A stretch of DNA of 64,000 nucleotides. Source: Cutibacterium modestum. GTDB lineage: Bacteria > Actinomycetota > Actinomycetes > Propionibacteriales > Propionibacteriaceae. The stretch is from NCBI RefSeq assembly GCF_008326345.1, contig NZ_BJEN01000001.1, positions 620,001 through 684,000 of the forward strand. Reading direction: 5' to 3'. Below are positions 39,323 through 48,437 of the stretch, one piece after another. The translations under genes and the position numbers were made by a program. Numbering within the stretch: position 1 is the stretch's first letter; every line of letters begins with the position of its first letter. A model generated the notes under the pieces. That model searched no databases and had not been told where the DNA came from. It worked only from the letters and a program-made list of their open reading frames with translations.

Positions 39323-41049
39323 GCCCAGTCCTCCGTCTCAGTTCGGTCATCCTCGATGGAATCGACATCGTCAGCCGGTGAGAGCGTGCCTGCGCTGACC
39401 CGCTGGACGTCGTGGGCCAGTCTCAACAACCGGCGACGATGAGTCACCATCACGACGGTGGTGCTGTCACCAATCTGCGAGATAGCGTCGATAATGCGGC
39501 GCTCGGAATCAGCATCGACGTGAGACGTCGGCTCATCAAGCAGCAGGATGTTACGTCCTGACAGGAAAGCCCTGGCTAACGAGATCCGTTGAGCCTGCCC
39601 GCCCGACATCAATCTTCCTTGCTCCCCCACATCGGAGTCCAGACCCTTCGGCATCGCCTCAACTTCGTCGGCCACGCCAGCTCGTCGTAATGCATCCCGC
39701 ATCTGCTCACGTGTGGCGTTCGGGTTCGCGATCGCAAGGTTGTCTGCCACAGTGCCCGCAAAGAGCCAGGTACGCTGGTTCACTGAAGCACTAATACTCC
39801 TGACTGCCCCCGGTGCAGCTGTTAAGGCGTCGAAACCACCGACATAGACCTCCCCGCTCTTAGGAGGCAGAGTCCCGCTAAGGACAGAAAGCAACGTCGA
39901 CTTGCCAGCCCCAGAACGGCCAATGATGGCGGTACGACCACCGTGGGTAATATCGAGGCTGACCCCGTGCAGGACCTCGGTTTCACCGTATCCGACGCTG
40001 ACGTTACGCAGCCGAATAGTTCCGTCCTCTGACACAGGGACATGAGCTGACCGCTGCGATGTCGGCATCGAGGATGCGGAATCCGAAGTCATTAGCGCTG
40101 ACGGAGCCGCGTCGAACCACTTCCTCAGCGCCTTCTGGGAGGCGATACCCCCCATGCCGATGTAGAAGAAAGCAGCGACCTGGTGCAGCGGTTCCAGCAG
40201 CAGCACCGACAGCAGCACGATGGTAATCGCCGAAGTCGCCGAAATATCGTCACCCTGCCACCTCGTCATGGCCAAACCCGCAGCCATAGCGATGAAGAGC
40301 AGGGAGAACAGACCATCAACGACAACAATGACGATCTGATTGCCAGCCAATAGCTTCATGATGGTCCTGCGGTTAGTCTCACCTCGTCGACGCAGATCGT
40401 CCTCCACTCGCCGTCCCGCACCCAGCATTCGGATGAGGACGAGATTTGACAGAGCATCCAAGTAGTGAGCAGTAAGACGGGCACGCTCACGATGAGAATC
40501 TGACGATCGCTTGCGAAACAGCTTGACGAATCCACCAATCAGCGTCGGAATGAGGGGGCAGGCTAGTAACACGACCAGGCCGGTGAGCCAGTCCAAACCG
40601 ACGAGGATAACCAGACACACCAACACCGGAGTGGCCAGGGCCGCAAGGATGTCAGGGAGAAAAACTTGACGATACTCACTGACCCGCTCAGCATTATCGG
40701 TAGCTAAAGTAATGACTCGTTCCCCCTCGTCTGCGGCAGGCGGGCCAGTGAGAGATCGACGGTAAAGAACATCGAGAACTTTGGGGTGCAGAGCTGCCTC
40801 CTCAGCACGGGCATGACGGCCCGACATCGACACCGCAGCCCCAGCCGCAACAGCAGCCACCACCCCACCGATGCCCATCGCCCAGCACCAGCCAAGAGCC
40901 GGGGCGAAATCCTCGAAACGACCACCGATAATTTGGCCTACTGCGACGAGGAAAAGGCAAGTAGCGACGACCTCCACAATATGAACGGCAGCCACACGTC
41001 GGGCTCGCGAACCCGACTGTGGCGACATCACCGATACTGAACCCGACAT
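39319..41049 (-). CDS. ABC half-transporter, CydD-like (permease-ATPase fusion)
   Basis: 576 residues from ATG 41049 with GAAGGA upstream; the ATG at 41028, which overlaps the hmuV stop, is an alternative. Six membrane helices include VEVVATCLFLVAVGQIIGG and LATPVLVCLVILVGLDWLTG. The ATPase has Walker A GRSGAGKST, signature LMSGGQAQRISLARAFL, Walker B ILLLDEPTSHVD and H-loop VMVTHRRR. CydDC exports thiols and affects haem protein assembly in other bacteria, whereas mycobacterial IrtAB-type exporter-fold pairs import siderophores. Position directly after hmuTUV makes a role with haem or iron plausible but unproven. Confidence 0.83.
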   Translation of the reverse strand: MSGSVSVMSPQSGSRARRVAAVHIVEVVATCLFLVAVGQIIGGRFEDFAPALGWCWAMGIGGVVAAVAAGAAVSMSGRHARAEEAALHPKVLDVLYRRSLTGPPAADEGERVITLATDNAERVSEYRQVFLPDILAALATPVLVCLVILVGLDWLTGLVVLLACPLIPTLIGGFVKLFRKRSSDSHRERARLTAHYLDALSNLVLIRMLGAGRRVEDDLRRRGETNRRTIMKLLAGNQIVIVVVDGLFSLLFIAMAAGLAMTRWQGDDISATSAITIVLLSVLLLEPLHQVAAFFYIGMGGIASQKALRKWFDAAPSALMTSDSASSMPTSQRSAHVPVSEDGTIRLRNVSVGYGETEVLHGVSLDITHGGRTAIIGRSGAGKSTLLSVLSGTLPPKSGEVYVGGFDALTAAPGAVRSISASVNQRTWLFAGTVADNLAIANPNATREQMRDALRRAGVADEVEAMPKGLDSDVGEQGRLMSGGQAQRISLARAFLSGRNILLLDEPTSHVDADSERRIIDAISQIGDSTTVVMVTHRRRLLRLAHDVQRVSAGTLSPADDVDSIEDDRTETEDWA

Positions 41050-41834
41050 GGCTTCCTTCGCTCATCGTGGCTGGCGGTTCGGGCGCGTCTCGGCAGGATG
41101 ACGAGCTCCCCTCCCGGCAAGGTGACGACCTCGATGGGCCATCGATACACCGTGGTGAGATTATCCTCGGTGAGCACCTCCTCAGCTGGCCCCACGGCCA
41201 GTATTTTTCCTCCGGACAACAAAGCGATCCGGTCGCAGCACGCTGCCGCCAACGCCACGTCGTGCATGACGGCAACGACCGCGCACCCCGCATCGGCCAA
41301 TTCGTGACAGATCGCCATAGTGCGTTCCTGATGACAGATATCGAGGGCAGCAGTCGGCTCATCAAGGAAAACACAGGGTGCCTGCTGGGCGAGCACCCTG
41401 GCCAACGTCACCCGGGCGCGTTCGCCACCTGACAGACGCGTCACCTCTCGATCGACAAGGTCAGTGACCTCGGTACGTTCCATCGCCCTATCGACGATAA
41501 CGGCGTCGTCAGGGCCGCGTGGATGTGGGGATCGTCCCATCATGACAATGTCGTGAACGAGATAGGAGAAGGGGAACTCGCTGAACTGGGGCATCACTGA
41601 GCGACGCAGCGCCAGCTGGGGACGAGAGAGCTTTTGAAGAGGCGCTCCGTCGAGTTCAACCGTTCCCTGCCAACCCTCAAGGTCACCACAGAGCACGCTC
41701 AGTAGGGTGGATTTACCCGCGCCATTTGGCCCCAGCAAACCGACGAATTCACCTGCTTGGACGTCGAGGTTGATCCCGTCGAGGATCCTTCGCTCCCCGT
41801 AACAAAAGATCACGTCCCGCGCACGGATCATCAC
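41028..41834 (-). CDS. hmuV: Haem ABC transporter ATP-binding protein HmuV
   Basis: 268 residues: Walker A GPNGAGKSTLLS, signature TRLSGGERARVTLARVLAQ, Walker B CVFLDEPTAALD and H-loop VAVMHD. It energises the HmuU permease. Its start overlaps the hmuU stop by four bases, and its end overlaps the CydD-like start by 22 bases, so the cluster is one operon. The gene symbol rests on order and on the neighbouring HtaA protein. Confidence 0.88.
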   Translation of the reverse strand: MMIRARDVIFCYGERRILDGINLDVQAGEFVGLLGPNGAGKSTLLSVLCGDLEGWQGTVELDGAPLQKLSRPQLALRRSVMPQFSEFPFSYLVHDIVMMGRSPHPRGPDDAVIVDRAMERTEVTDLVDREVTRLSGGERARVTLARVLAQQAPCVFLDEPTAALDICHQERTMAICHELADAGCAVVAVMHDVALAAACCDRIALLSGGKILAVGPAEEVLTEDNLTTVYRWPIEVVTLPGGELVILPRRARTASHDERRKPCRVQYR

Positions 41835-42889
41835 AGGGTTTTCTCACCACCCATGCCTCGTCTCAACAATATGAAGAAAGTAGGGCCGCCAACGATGGCA
41901 GTAAAGATGCCAATGGGTAGATCGGCGTAGGGCACCACAGTTCGGGCAGCGATGTCGGACAGTGTGACCAACAGGCAACCTCCCAACAAGGCAGACGGGA
42001 TGAGCCATTTGTTGGCTGGCCCGATGAGCAGCCTCAAAACATGCGGCACTATGAGCCCCACAAATGTGATAACTCCGGCATAAGCCACCGCCGCCGAAGT
42101 AAGCAGTGCTGTCAAAGCTATCGATGACAACCGTAACCGATTGACGTTGACTCCCAAGTGCCCTGCAGCCCTCTCACCCAAGGCCAGAGTGTCGAGCTTG
42201 CCAGCGATAAGGATGGCCCAGACAATTCCGACGCTGGCTACCGTCCCGACCGTTGCCACGTGACTCCAGGTTGTCCCGCTCAGGGAGCCCATCTGCCAGA
42301 AGACAATTTGATCCCGGGCGGTAGTCGGCGCAACATAAGTGGATATTGAGGTGATAGCCGAACACACAGCCGTCACCGCGATACCAGTCAGAACCAGGGT
42401 CGTCGACTCAGCTCGTCGTCCGGACCGCGCCATAATGTAGACCGAACTGGCCGCAAGCAGCCCGGACACAAATGCCGCTGTCGGCACCCCGAACCCGGAC
42501 AAAAAATTGGGGGCGACCACAATCATGATCGATGCCCCCACAGCCGCCCCCGATGACACGCCAATGACACCGGGTTCAGCGAGCGGATTGGAAAACAGCG
42601 CCTGCATGACGGCTCCGGCCACAGCAAGACTAGCCCCCACCAACAGGCCAAGAACAATGCGCGGAAAGCGGATCTGCCACAGCACCGACTCGGCCATGGC
42701 GTCGGTGGCCGACCCTCCGAAAACGATTTTGATGACGTCGGCGGCCTTGACGCGGTACTGACCAACCATCGCTGACAACAGCACTAAACCACACACGATG
42801 ATGACGAGGCAAATAGTGGAGATAACGCGAACCTGAGTCCGTCGCTCAATCCCAGAACGCTGGACAACCGGCTGTGACAGGGTGCTCAT
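41831..42889 (-). CDS. hmuU: Haem ABC transporter permease HmuU (FecCD family)
   Basis: 352 residues with about ten membrane helices. Family signatures are IRFPRIVLGLLVGASLAVAG, SNPLAEPGVIGVSSGAAVG, and ITFVGLIVPHVLRLLIGPAN. It overlaps hmuT and hmuV by four bases each, giving tight coupling. It is a paralogue of the permease at 25424, so the window carries two importers of this class. Confidence 0.9.
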   Translation of the reverse strand: MSTLSQPVVQRSGIERRTQVRVISTICLVIIVCGLVLLSAMVGQYRVKAADVIKIVFGGSATDAMAESVLWQIRFPRIVLGLLVGASLAVAGAVMQALFSNPLAEPGVIGVSSGAAVGASIMIVVAPNFLSGFGVPTAAFVSGLLAASSVYIMARSGRRAESTTLVLTGIAVTAVCSAITSISTYVAPTTARDQIVFWQMGSLSGTTWSHVATVGTVASVGIVWAILIAGKLDTLALGERAAGHLGVNVNRLRLSSIALTALLTSAAVAYAGVITFVGLIVPHVLRLLIGPANKWLIPSALLGGCLLVTLSDIAARTVVPYADLPIGIFTAIVGGPTFFILLRRGMGGEKTL

Positions 42890-43998
42890 TTGACTCCGTA
42901 CAAAGCCTTGGCCACAGCGGTCAAGACCTCCCCGGTTTGGGGCCCGAAAGACAACGAGATCCCATCAGGAATGGAAATAACCCGTTGCTTGCGCCCTGCG
43001 GTGGTGTTAGCGACGCCAGCTCTGGCCAGCAGTCCCTTCATCCCCCCGGTGGAAGCAAGCCCATCCCTCATGACGAAGATCGCATCCGGGTTGATGGAGA
43101 CCAGGGATTCGGCATTGGCAGGTACGAGGGTCTTTATACCTTTGTCGGAGGCGACGTCATCGGCACCCACCCCCTGGATGAGCTCGCTGGCCCCGTTCTC
43201 AGAACCAAGAATGAAGAAAACGCCAGCATTTCCGCGAACGTAGAGGAAAGCGACTCGCATCGGCTTGGCAGGTTTCCATGCTGCTATCTGCTTTTTGGCC
43301 TGGTTGATCTGCTCTTGGGTACGTTTCACCAGGGCTTCGCCGGCATCAGGCTTTCCGACGGCATTGGCAATAGTGCGAGTAAGCTGAGGAGTGGAGCCGA
43401 CACTGCGGTGAGGATCTACGAGCACCACCGGAATCCCGGATTTACGGAGCTGATCGAGGGCCTCCTTCGGGCCCACGCTGCGGTCGGCGATGATGACCGA
43501 CGGTTTCAGACCTGCGACGGCCTCGACGTTAAGAACGTGTCCGTTTTCTGTCACCACGGGGCGGTCATGCAACTGCTTTTCAGTGGAGGAAACAGTGCGC
43601 CCGACGATCTTGTCGCCCAATCCAAGTCCAATGAGGGTGCGTGACAAGGTACCGTAGAGGTCAAGAGCGAGAATTCTCGAGGTGCTTTTGATCGTCACCT
43701 TGTTCCCCTCGACGTCAGTGACGGTCACTGGAAGTTTTTGGGCAGACGACCCCTCGACTGGTTTCGGATCAGGTACTTCTGGCACTTCCGTGAGACCGCG
43801 AAGGGTGTGCGGGTCAGGCAAATCCGGCGCTGCCTGTGAAGTGGCTGATGCCGCCCTCGTCGACGATGTCGCGACGGACGGTACCGGCGTGGAGGATGTG
43901 GCGGGACCTTGGGAGGTCGAGGAGGAATGACCACAGCCGGCCACCAACATGGTCAGAGCCAGGCCGACTCCGGCAACTCGACGGTACATCCGGATCAT
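42886..43998 (-). CDS. hmuT: Haem-binding lipoprotein HmuT
   Basis: About 370 residues from ATG 43998 (a TTG at 44007 and an ATG at 43989 are alternatives; none has a strong ribosome site). The signal peptide ends LTMLVAGC, giving a lipidated cysteine, followed by a long Ser/Thr/Pro/Ala linker of about 60 residues. The binding domain shows RILALDLYGTLSRTLIGLGL, AVAGLKPSVIIADRSVG, and VRVAFLYVRGNAGVFF-type core strands. Corynebacterial HmuT binds haem through His and Tyr; HDRPVVTENGHV is a candidate region. It follows htaA2 across a hairpin at 44037-44064. Confidence 0.86.
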   Translation of the reverse strand: MIRMYRRVAGVGLALTMLVAGCGHSSSTSQGPATSSTPVPSVATSSTRAASATSQAAPDLPDPHTLRGLTEVPEVPDPKPVEGSSAQKLPVTVTDVEGNKVTIKSTSRILALDLYGTLSRTLIGLGLGDKIVGRTVSSTEKQLHDRPVVTENGHVLNVEAVAGLKPSVIIADRSVGPKEALDQLRKSGIPVVLVDPHRSVGSTPQLTRTIANAVGKPDAGEALVKRTQEQINQAKKQIAAWKPAKPMRVAFLYVRGNAGVFFILGSENGASELIQGVGADDVASDKGIKTLVPANAESLVSINPDAIFVMRDGLASTGGMKGLLARAGVANTTAGRKQRVISIPDGISLSFGPQTGEVLTAVAKALYGVK

Positions 43999-44036
43999 GG
44001 TTCTCAACTTTCGAAACTCGTTTTCGGGAATGTGGC

Positions 44037-44064
44037 AGGGATGGGGACGAGTGCCCCCATCCCT
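44037..44064 (-). terminator. Hairpin between htaA2 and hmuT, possible attenuator
   Basis: AGGGATGGGG and CCCCATCCCT form a ten-pair stem around an eight-base loop. There is no T-run on the minus strand, so partial read-through is likely. That would give more of the surface protein HtaA than of the transporter. Confidence 0.5.
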
Positions 44065-44109
44065 CCGGCACTTTGTCTGCGTGCGAAATGACGGCGTTCG
44101 ACGAACGGA

Positions 44110-45513
44110 TCAGATCCGGGCAGCGTAACGACGGCAGACGATCACCGTCGAGACCACGACGGTGAGGGCGAGCCCTCCGACGATGCCGAGATCGATTTCG
44201 TCACTGGATGGGCCCTCAGCACCGGTAACGGGCAGTCCCCGTCCCGCCCCCTTACCGGAGTCGTCACCGATGACCTTTCCGGTGACAGCGTCAACATTGA
44301 CGTTGTGGCAGACCTTCTCCGCTGACAAGGTGAGGTTCGTCGACAACGGGTTCATCGGCTCACCGGCCCTGTAAAAACCGGCAAAAGCCTTGGCACCAGT
44401 CGCGGTCAGCCTGATCGGCGAACCTTTAATGGCGGTGTTACCGGAGACCGATACCCCGAAAGTGGCAAAATCAACCCGACCATAGTTGGTTTTCTTTCCA
44501 TCCATCGAAGAGGACTTGACGTCAAAATAGAGGTGACCAGTCGAGCCCTTGATCTGTAGGGAAGGCTCAGCCAGCGTCATGTCCAGGATGCCGTGATGGC
44601 CAGTCATGTGAACCGAGCCGGAGTACTTAAGAGATCCAGACTTGGTAGCGGGATCGAATGAGCCGCCGGTGAGAGGGAAAGTGAAGGCCGAACCGTTCCA
44701 GTTGGCGCCGCCCGAAAGCTTCCACGAGCCATTGGCAATAGGACCACGCAGGTAACTGGTGAAGGATGTTCGGATACCCCAGGTCAGCGAACCCGAGGTC
44801 ATCTTGGACGCGCCGATTGTGCAGACCTGTTTGGTCATGGTGCGATGGGCGGCCGGAGCCTGGGACCTGTGTTCTGCCGTCTTCTTCTGCGTTGTCGTGC
44901 TCTGCTTGTTCGGGCCGGCCTGCTTACTGGGCTTAGCCTGCTTCGACGGGGCAGCATGCTTACTTGGCTGCTTCGACGGGGCAATTGGGGTCTCCGGCCC
45001 TGTAGGAGCCGGTGTAGCTTCCCGATAGGTCACCGGAGTACGGGTATCGTCAGAGTGATCTGTCTTACCAACTCCATGAGCCTTCATGGTGAGGACGACG
45101 AAATCGTTGCCTTGTTCAAAGGGAGGGGCTTTCATCGTGATGGTAAAAGACCCATCGTTATTCATCGGCCTACCTTGAGCGAACCGGGAGCCAATAGCTT
45201 TTTGACTCGGGATATAGACCCAGATTGTCGATGGGGACTCCGTCGTGTCCTTGCTCGGGTCATAGCCGTAGAACTTGTCCGAATTGCCATAGAACTCGGT
45301 CACCGAGGCCGGTGCCACAGCAACGTAGACACCGAAGCCGGTAGTCGAGAATCCCTTCCCACTGATGGTGATATCACCTCCCTCCCGACCTACTGGTATC
45401 ACGGTTACCGTCGGACCAGCTGCCCATGCCGCCGGAGTGATCAACACTCCGGTAAGGGCCAAGATGGCCCCGAGTACACTGGCGACGATTTTGCGCATGG
45501 CCGATGTGGTCAT
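44110..45513 (-). CDS. HtaA-domain haem-binding protein with LPXTG wall anchor
   Basis: 467 residues from ATG 45513 (GAAGGGGA upstream). A signal peptide ends ITPAAWA. An N-terminal Ig-like region (TVTVIPVGREGGDITISGKG) of about 130 residues is followed by a Pro/Ser/Lys/Gln repeat linker (SKQPSKHAAPSKQAKPSKQ), then one HtaA domain: LTWGIRTSFTSYLRG, VHMTGHHGILDMTLAEPSL, NYGRVDFATFGV. Tyrosine and histidine positions used for haem in corynebacterial HtaA look present. The C-terminus has LPVTG, a hydrophobic helix and RRYAARI, a complete sortase signal. It is first in the htaA2-hmuTUV-ABC-coaE run and lies 47 bases downstream of an iron box. Confidence 0.88.
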   Translation of the reverse strand: MTTSAMRKIVASVLGAILALTGVLITPAAWAAGPTVTVIPVGREGGDITISGKGFSTTGFGVYVAVAPASVTEFYGNSDKFYGYDPSKDTTESPSTIWVYIPSQKAIGSRFAQGRPMNNDGSFTITMKAPPFEQGNDFVVLTMKAHGVGKTDHSDDTRTPVTYREATPAPTGPETPIAPSKQPSKHAAPSKQAKPSKQAGPNKQSTTTQKKTAEHRSQAPAAHRTMTKQVCTIGASKMTSGSLTWGIRTSFTSYLRGPIANGSWKLSGGANWNGSAFTFPLTGGSFDPATKSGSLKYSGSVHMTGHHGILDMTLAEPSLQIKGSTGHLYFDVKSSSMDGKKTNYGRVDFATFGVSVSGNTAIKGSPIRLTATGAKAFAGFYRAGEPMNPLSTNLTLSAEKVCHNVNVDAVTGKVIGDDSGKGAGRGLPVTGAEGPSSDEIDLGIVGGLALTVVVSTVIVCRRYAARI

Positions 45514-45559
45514 GAGACGTCCCCTTCGGTTGTGAATACGGCCCACCTTGGGCCACCCA

Positions 45560-45578
45560 TAAGGTTAGCCTTGCCTAA
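45560..45578 (-). promoter_or_regulatory. DtxR/IdeR-type iron box upstream of htaA2
   Basis: TAAGGTTAGCCTTGCCTAA matches the 19-base corynebacterial/mycobacterial consensus TWAGGTTAGSCTAACCTWA at 17 positions, differing only at two bases of the right half. It lies about 47 bases before the htaA2 start codon, a normal place for repression by an iron-loaded DtxR-family regulator. The whole haem operon is therefore probably iron-repressed. Confidence 0.82.
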
Positions 45579-45692
45579 TTCGTGCGCGCAAGCATGAAAC
45601 CGCGCCTCATAATCGGGCTCCTGACACCGAGGAACATCGAGCTAGCAAAGGAAGGACCGTTCACCTCCAAGCAGCCCAAGAAACACAAACAA

Positions 45693-45719
45693 GGAGCCCC
45701 GCCACTATGGCGGAGCCCC
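45693..45719 (-). terminator. Intrinsic terminator after rpsA
   Basis: CCGCCA and TGGCGG form the core of an imperfect stem flanked by further G/C pairs. Read on the minus strand it is followed by the T-rich CCTTGTTTGTGTTTCTT. It lies 24 bases after the rpsA stop. Confidence 0.7.
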
Positions 45720-45743
45720 TCGAAGTTTCGACGAAAAGTCAAA

Positions 45744-47240
45744 TCAGTTATGGGTCAACTTGTCACGAAGAGCCTGCAGGGCCTCGTCGGACGCCAACGA
45801 CCCCTCAGCCGGGCCACTGGTGTAGGACGACTGGGCGCCACCATCGGTAAGAGCGGCTTCCTGGTCGGCCTGCTCGGCCTCAATGACCTGCTTGCGGTGA
45901 GCCTCCCAGCGAGCCTGGGCCTCGGCATACTGCTGCTCCCAAGCGATGCGCTGCTCGTCGTAGCCCGCTTTCCACTCGTTAGTCTCCGGATCGAAGCCCT
46001 CGGGGTAGATGTAGTTGCCGTCCTCGTCGTAAGAGGCAGTCATGCCGTACAGGGACGGATCGAACTCGTCAGACTCAACGTCAATACCCTCGTTGGCCTG
46101 CTTAAGGGACAGCGAGATGCGGCGACGGTCGAGGTCGATGTCGATGATCTTGACCATGACATCGTCGTTAACACCTACGACCTGCTCGGGAATCTCGACG
46201 TGGCGCTCAGCTAGCTCGGAGACGTGGACCAGACCCTCAATGCCATCCTCGACGCGGACGAAGGCACCGAACGGAACGAGCTTGGTGACCTTGCCGGGAA
46301 CGATCTGACCGATCTGGTGCAGACGGGCGAACGCCTGCCACGGGTCCTCCTGAGTCGCCTTGAGGGATAGTGAGACGCGCTCGCGATCCATGTCAACATC
46401 CAGCACCTCGACGGTGACGGGCTGACCAACCTCGACAACCTCACTCGGGTGGTCAATGTGCTTCCAGGACAACTCGGAGACGTGGACCAGACCGTCCACA
46501 CCGCCCAGATCGACAAAGGCACCGAAGTTGACGATCGAGGAGACGACGCCCTTACGGATCTGACCCTTCTGCAGCTGGTGCAGGAAGCTCTGACGAACCT
46601 CAGACTGAGTCTGCTCAAGCCAGGCGCGACGCGACAGCACAACGTTGTTGCGGTTCTTGTCGAGCTCGATGATCTTGGCCTCGATCTCCTGGCCCACGTA
46701 GGGCTGGAGGTCACGAACGCGGCGCATTTCAACAAGGGATGCAGGAAGGAAGCCACGCAGGCCGATGTCAACGATAAGTCCGCCCTTGACGACCTCAATG
46801 ACGGTACCGGTGACGACGCCGTCCTCTTCCTTGATCTGCTCGATCGTGCCCCAGGCGCGCTCGTACTGCGCACGCTTCTTGGACAGGATAAGGCGTCCCT
46901 CCTTGTCCTCCTTCTGCTGGACAAGGGCCTCAATCTCATCACCGACGTTGACGACCTCAAAGGGATCCACGTCGTGCTTGATCGACAACTCTTTGGACGG
47001 GATAACGCCCTCGGTCTTGTAACCGATGTCAAGGAGGACCTCGTCGCGGTCCACCTTGACGACGGTGCCAGAGACGATGTCGCCGTCGTTGAAGTACTTG
47101 ATGGTGGCGTCCACAGCGGCCAGAAAGGCCTCCGTGCTGCCAAGGTCGTCAACCGTTACGGATCCATCGGCGGTGTTGACGGCATTCTGCTGGTCGATGT
47201 CGACCGGGTTCGAGGTGGAGGCCTCAGTGGAGGAGGTCAT
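45744..47240 (-). CDS. rpsA: Ribosomal protein S1
   Basis: 498 residues from ATG 47240, with GGAG ten bases upstream; the frame is open to 47342 but that leader is not S1-like. Four S1 RNA-binding repeats are visible, starting near GDIVSGTVVKVDRDEVLLDI, GVVTGTVIEVVKGGLIVDIG, GVVSSIVNFGAFVDLGGVDG, and GKVTKLVPFGAFVRVEDGIE. An acidic N-terminal segment and a long Glu/Gln/Ala-rich tail complete it. This is the actinobacterial S1, shorter than the six-repeat E. coli form. It has its own terminator and sits next to the haem locus. Confidence 0.96.
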   Translation of the reverse strand: MTSSTEASTSNPVDIDQQNAVNTADGSVTVDDLGSTEAFLAAVDATIKYFNDGDIVSGTVVKVDRDEVLLDIGYKTEGVIPSKELSIKHDVDPFEVVNVGDEIEALVQQKEDKEGRLILSKKRAQYERAWGTIEQIKEEDGVVTGTVIEVVKGGLIVDIGLRGFLPASLVEMRRVRDLQPYVGQEIEAKIIELDKNRNNVVLSRRAWLEQTQSEVRQSFLHQLQKGQIRKGVVSSIVNFGAFVDLGGVDGLVHVSELSWKHIDHPSEVVEVGQPVTVEVLDVDMDRERVSLSLKATQEDPWQAFARLHQIGQIVPGKVTKLVPFGAFVRVEDGIEGLVHVSELAERHVEIPEQVVGVNDDVMVKIIDIDLDRRRISLSLKQANEGIDVESDEFDPSLYGMTASYDEDGNYIYPEGFDPETNEWKAGYDEQRIAWEQQYAEAQARWEAHRKQVIEAEQADQEAALTDGGAQSSYTSGPAEGSLASDEALQALRDKLTHN

Positions 47241-47564
47241 GTAGATAGGACTCCGATTGATGTCATGTGGTTTGCAACGCGCCGCAGCCCTGATCCTGGT
47301 GATCGAGCACGATCTACTCCCGTCCGAGATCGCACAGACCACAACGCAGCAGCTAGCGTAATGCCCGGGCCCCGAAGGGTCAACCAGCCGTCCCCTGACT
47401 AACAGGTTTTACCATGCACACTGTCAACACGAAGTTGAGTTAAATGGGCAGTCCGGCACGTAAGAAGGTACTCTTCATTTGGATCCCGTTCCCTTGATCC
47501 CATCCGCATTCGGGAAATCCATCCCAAGACTGAAACCTCACAAGCCCTGGAGGACATCACAGTT

Positions 47565-48359
47565 ATGACTGATCAGTCTCCCCGACGCGAAGAACCCTCC
47601 ACTGGGTCGACCTCGTCGAGCAGCTCGGCCACTCCCGCCAGCGACCGCGCACAGTCCGGCAGCCCGAAGTGGCGGATCATTGCGCTCGTGGTGGTCATCG
47701 CTCTCATCATCGCCGCTATCGCCGTCATCTTCATCCAGCGCAACAAGAACGGCGACTCTGCTAGTGGGCCGACAGCATCTGGTGGATCGGCATCAGCAGT
47801 TTACCCGTCAGTTGACTCGTCCAATGCATCGGCCGCTCCCGCCGCCTCAGCCACGAAAAAGGGGCCGGTCCCGGCGGGTTGCATGAAACAACCCAAGCCG
47901 ATCGTTCCGGTGAAGTATTCGATCGATAATCTCAAAGTTTCGGCGAAGGTCCTCTCCCGTGGGCTCGACAAGACGGGAGCAGCAGGCGCCCCTCCGCGGG
48001 ATGACCCTTCTTCGATGGCGTGGTTCAACAAGGGGCCCAAGGTCGGTTCCGACAAGGGCAACGTCATCCTCACCTCGCACACTTACCACATTGGAGAGGC
48101 GCTGGGTAACAGGTTGTACAGCAAAGATAACGGCATCAAACCTGGAGATATCATCCGGCTCTCCGATAAGTCCGGCAACACGGTCTGTTACCGCTACAGC
48201 CACAACGTGAAGGTGTGGGTCAAGGACTATGACCCCAACTCGACGATCCTTTACAACGACAACGGTCCAGCCCAAGCCGTGATCGTCGTCTGCTGGGATT
48301 ACGTCAAGGGCAAGGGACACGAATCACGGATCTTGTTCTACGCTGACCCAGTCGCATGA
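47565..48359 (+). CDS. Sortase (class E/F-like) with N-terminal membrane anchor
   Basis: 264 residues: a cytosolic Ser/Thr/Pro-rich N-terminus, one transmembrane helix (IIALVVVIALIIAAIAVIFI, about 37-56), a low-complexity Ser/Ala linker, then the sortase barrel. The catalytic triad is visible as His in ILTSHTYH, Cys in IVVCWDYV and Arg in ESRILFYADP. It would cleave LPXTG-type signals and attach proteins to the wall. The HtaA protein with LPVTG ends 3.5 kb away, so it is a plausible client; the pairing is inference. It is transcribed divergently from rpsA. Confidence 0.85.
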   Translation: MTDQSPRREEPSTGSTSSSSSATPASDRAQSGSPKWRIIALVVVIALIIAAIAVIFIQRNKNGDSASGPTASGGSASAVYPSVDSSNASAAPAASATKKGPVPAGCMKQPKPIVPVKYSIDNLKVSAKVLSRGLDKTGAAGAPPRDDPSSMAWFNKGPKVGSDKGNVILTSHTYHIGEALGNRLYSKDNGIKPGDIIRLSDKSGNTVCYRYSHNVKVWVKDYDPNSTILYNDNGPAQAVIVVCWDYVKGKGHESRILFYADPVA

Positions 48360-48437
48360 TCGTCACTATTCGCGAGAGCCTCAACTAAGGTTGCCCTGAG
48401 ACGGGCGTGCACGTTCAATCACTTCTAGTCTGAAGCC

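Noticed and set aside
46449-47402. 317-codon open frame on the plus strand and a 313-codon frame on the minus strand
   Set aside because: Both overlap rpsA in wrong frames; the minus-strand one is Ser/Arg repeat-like translation.
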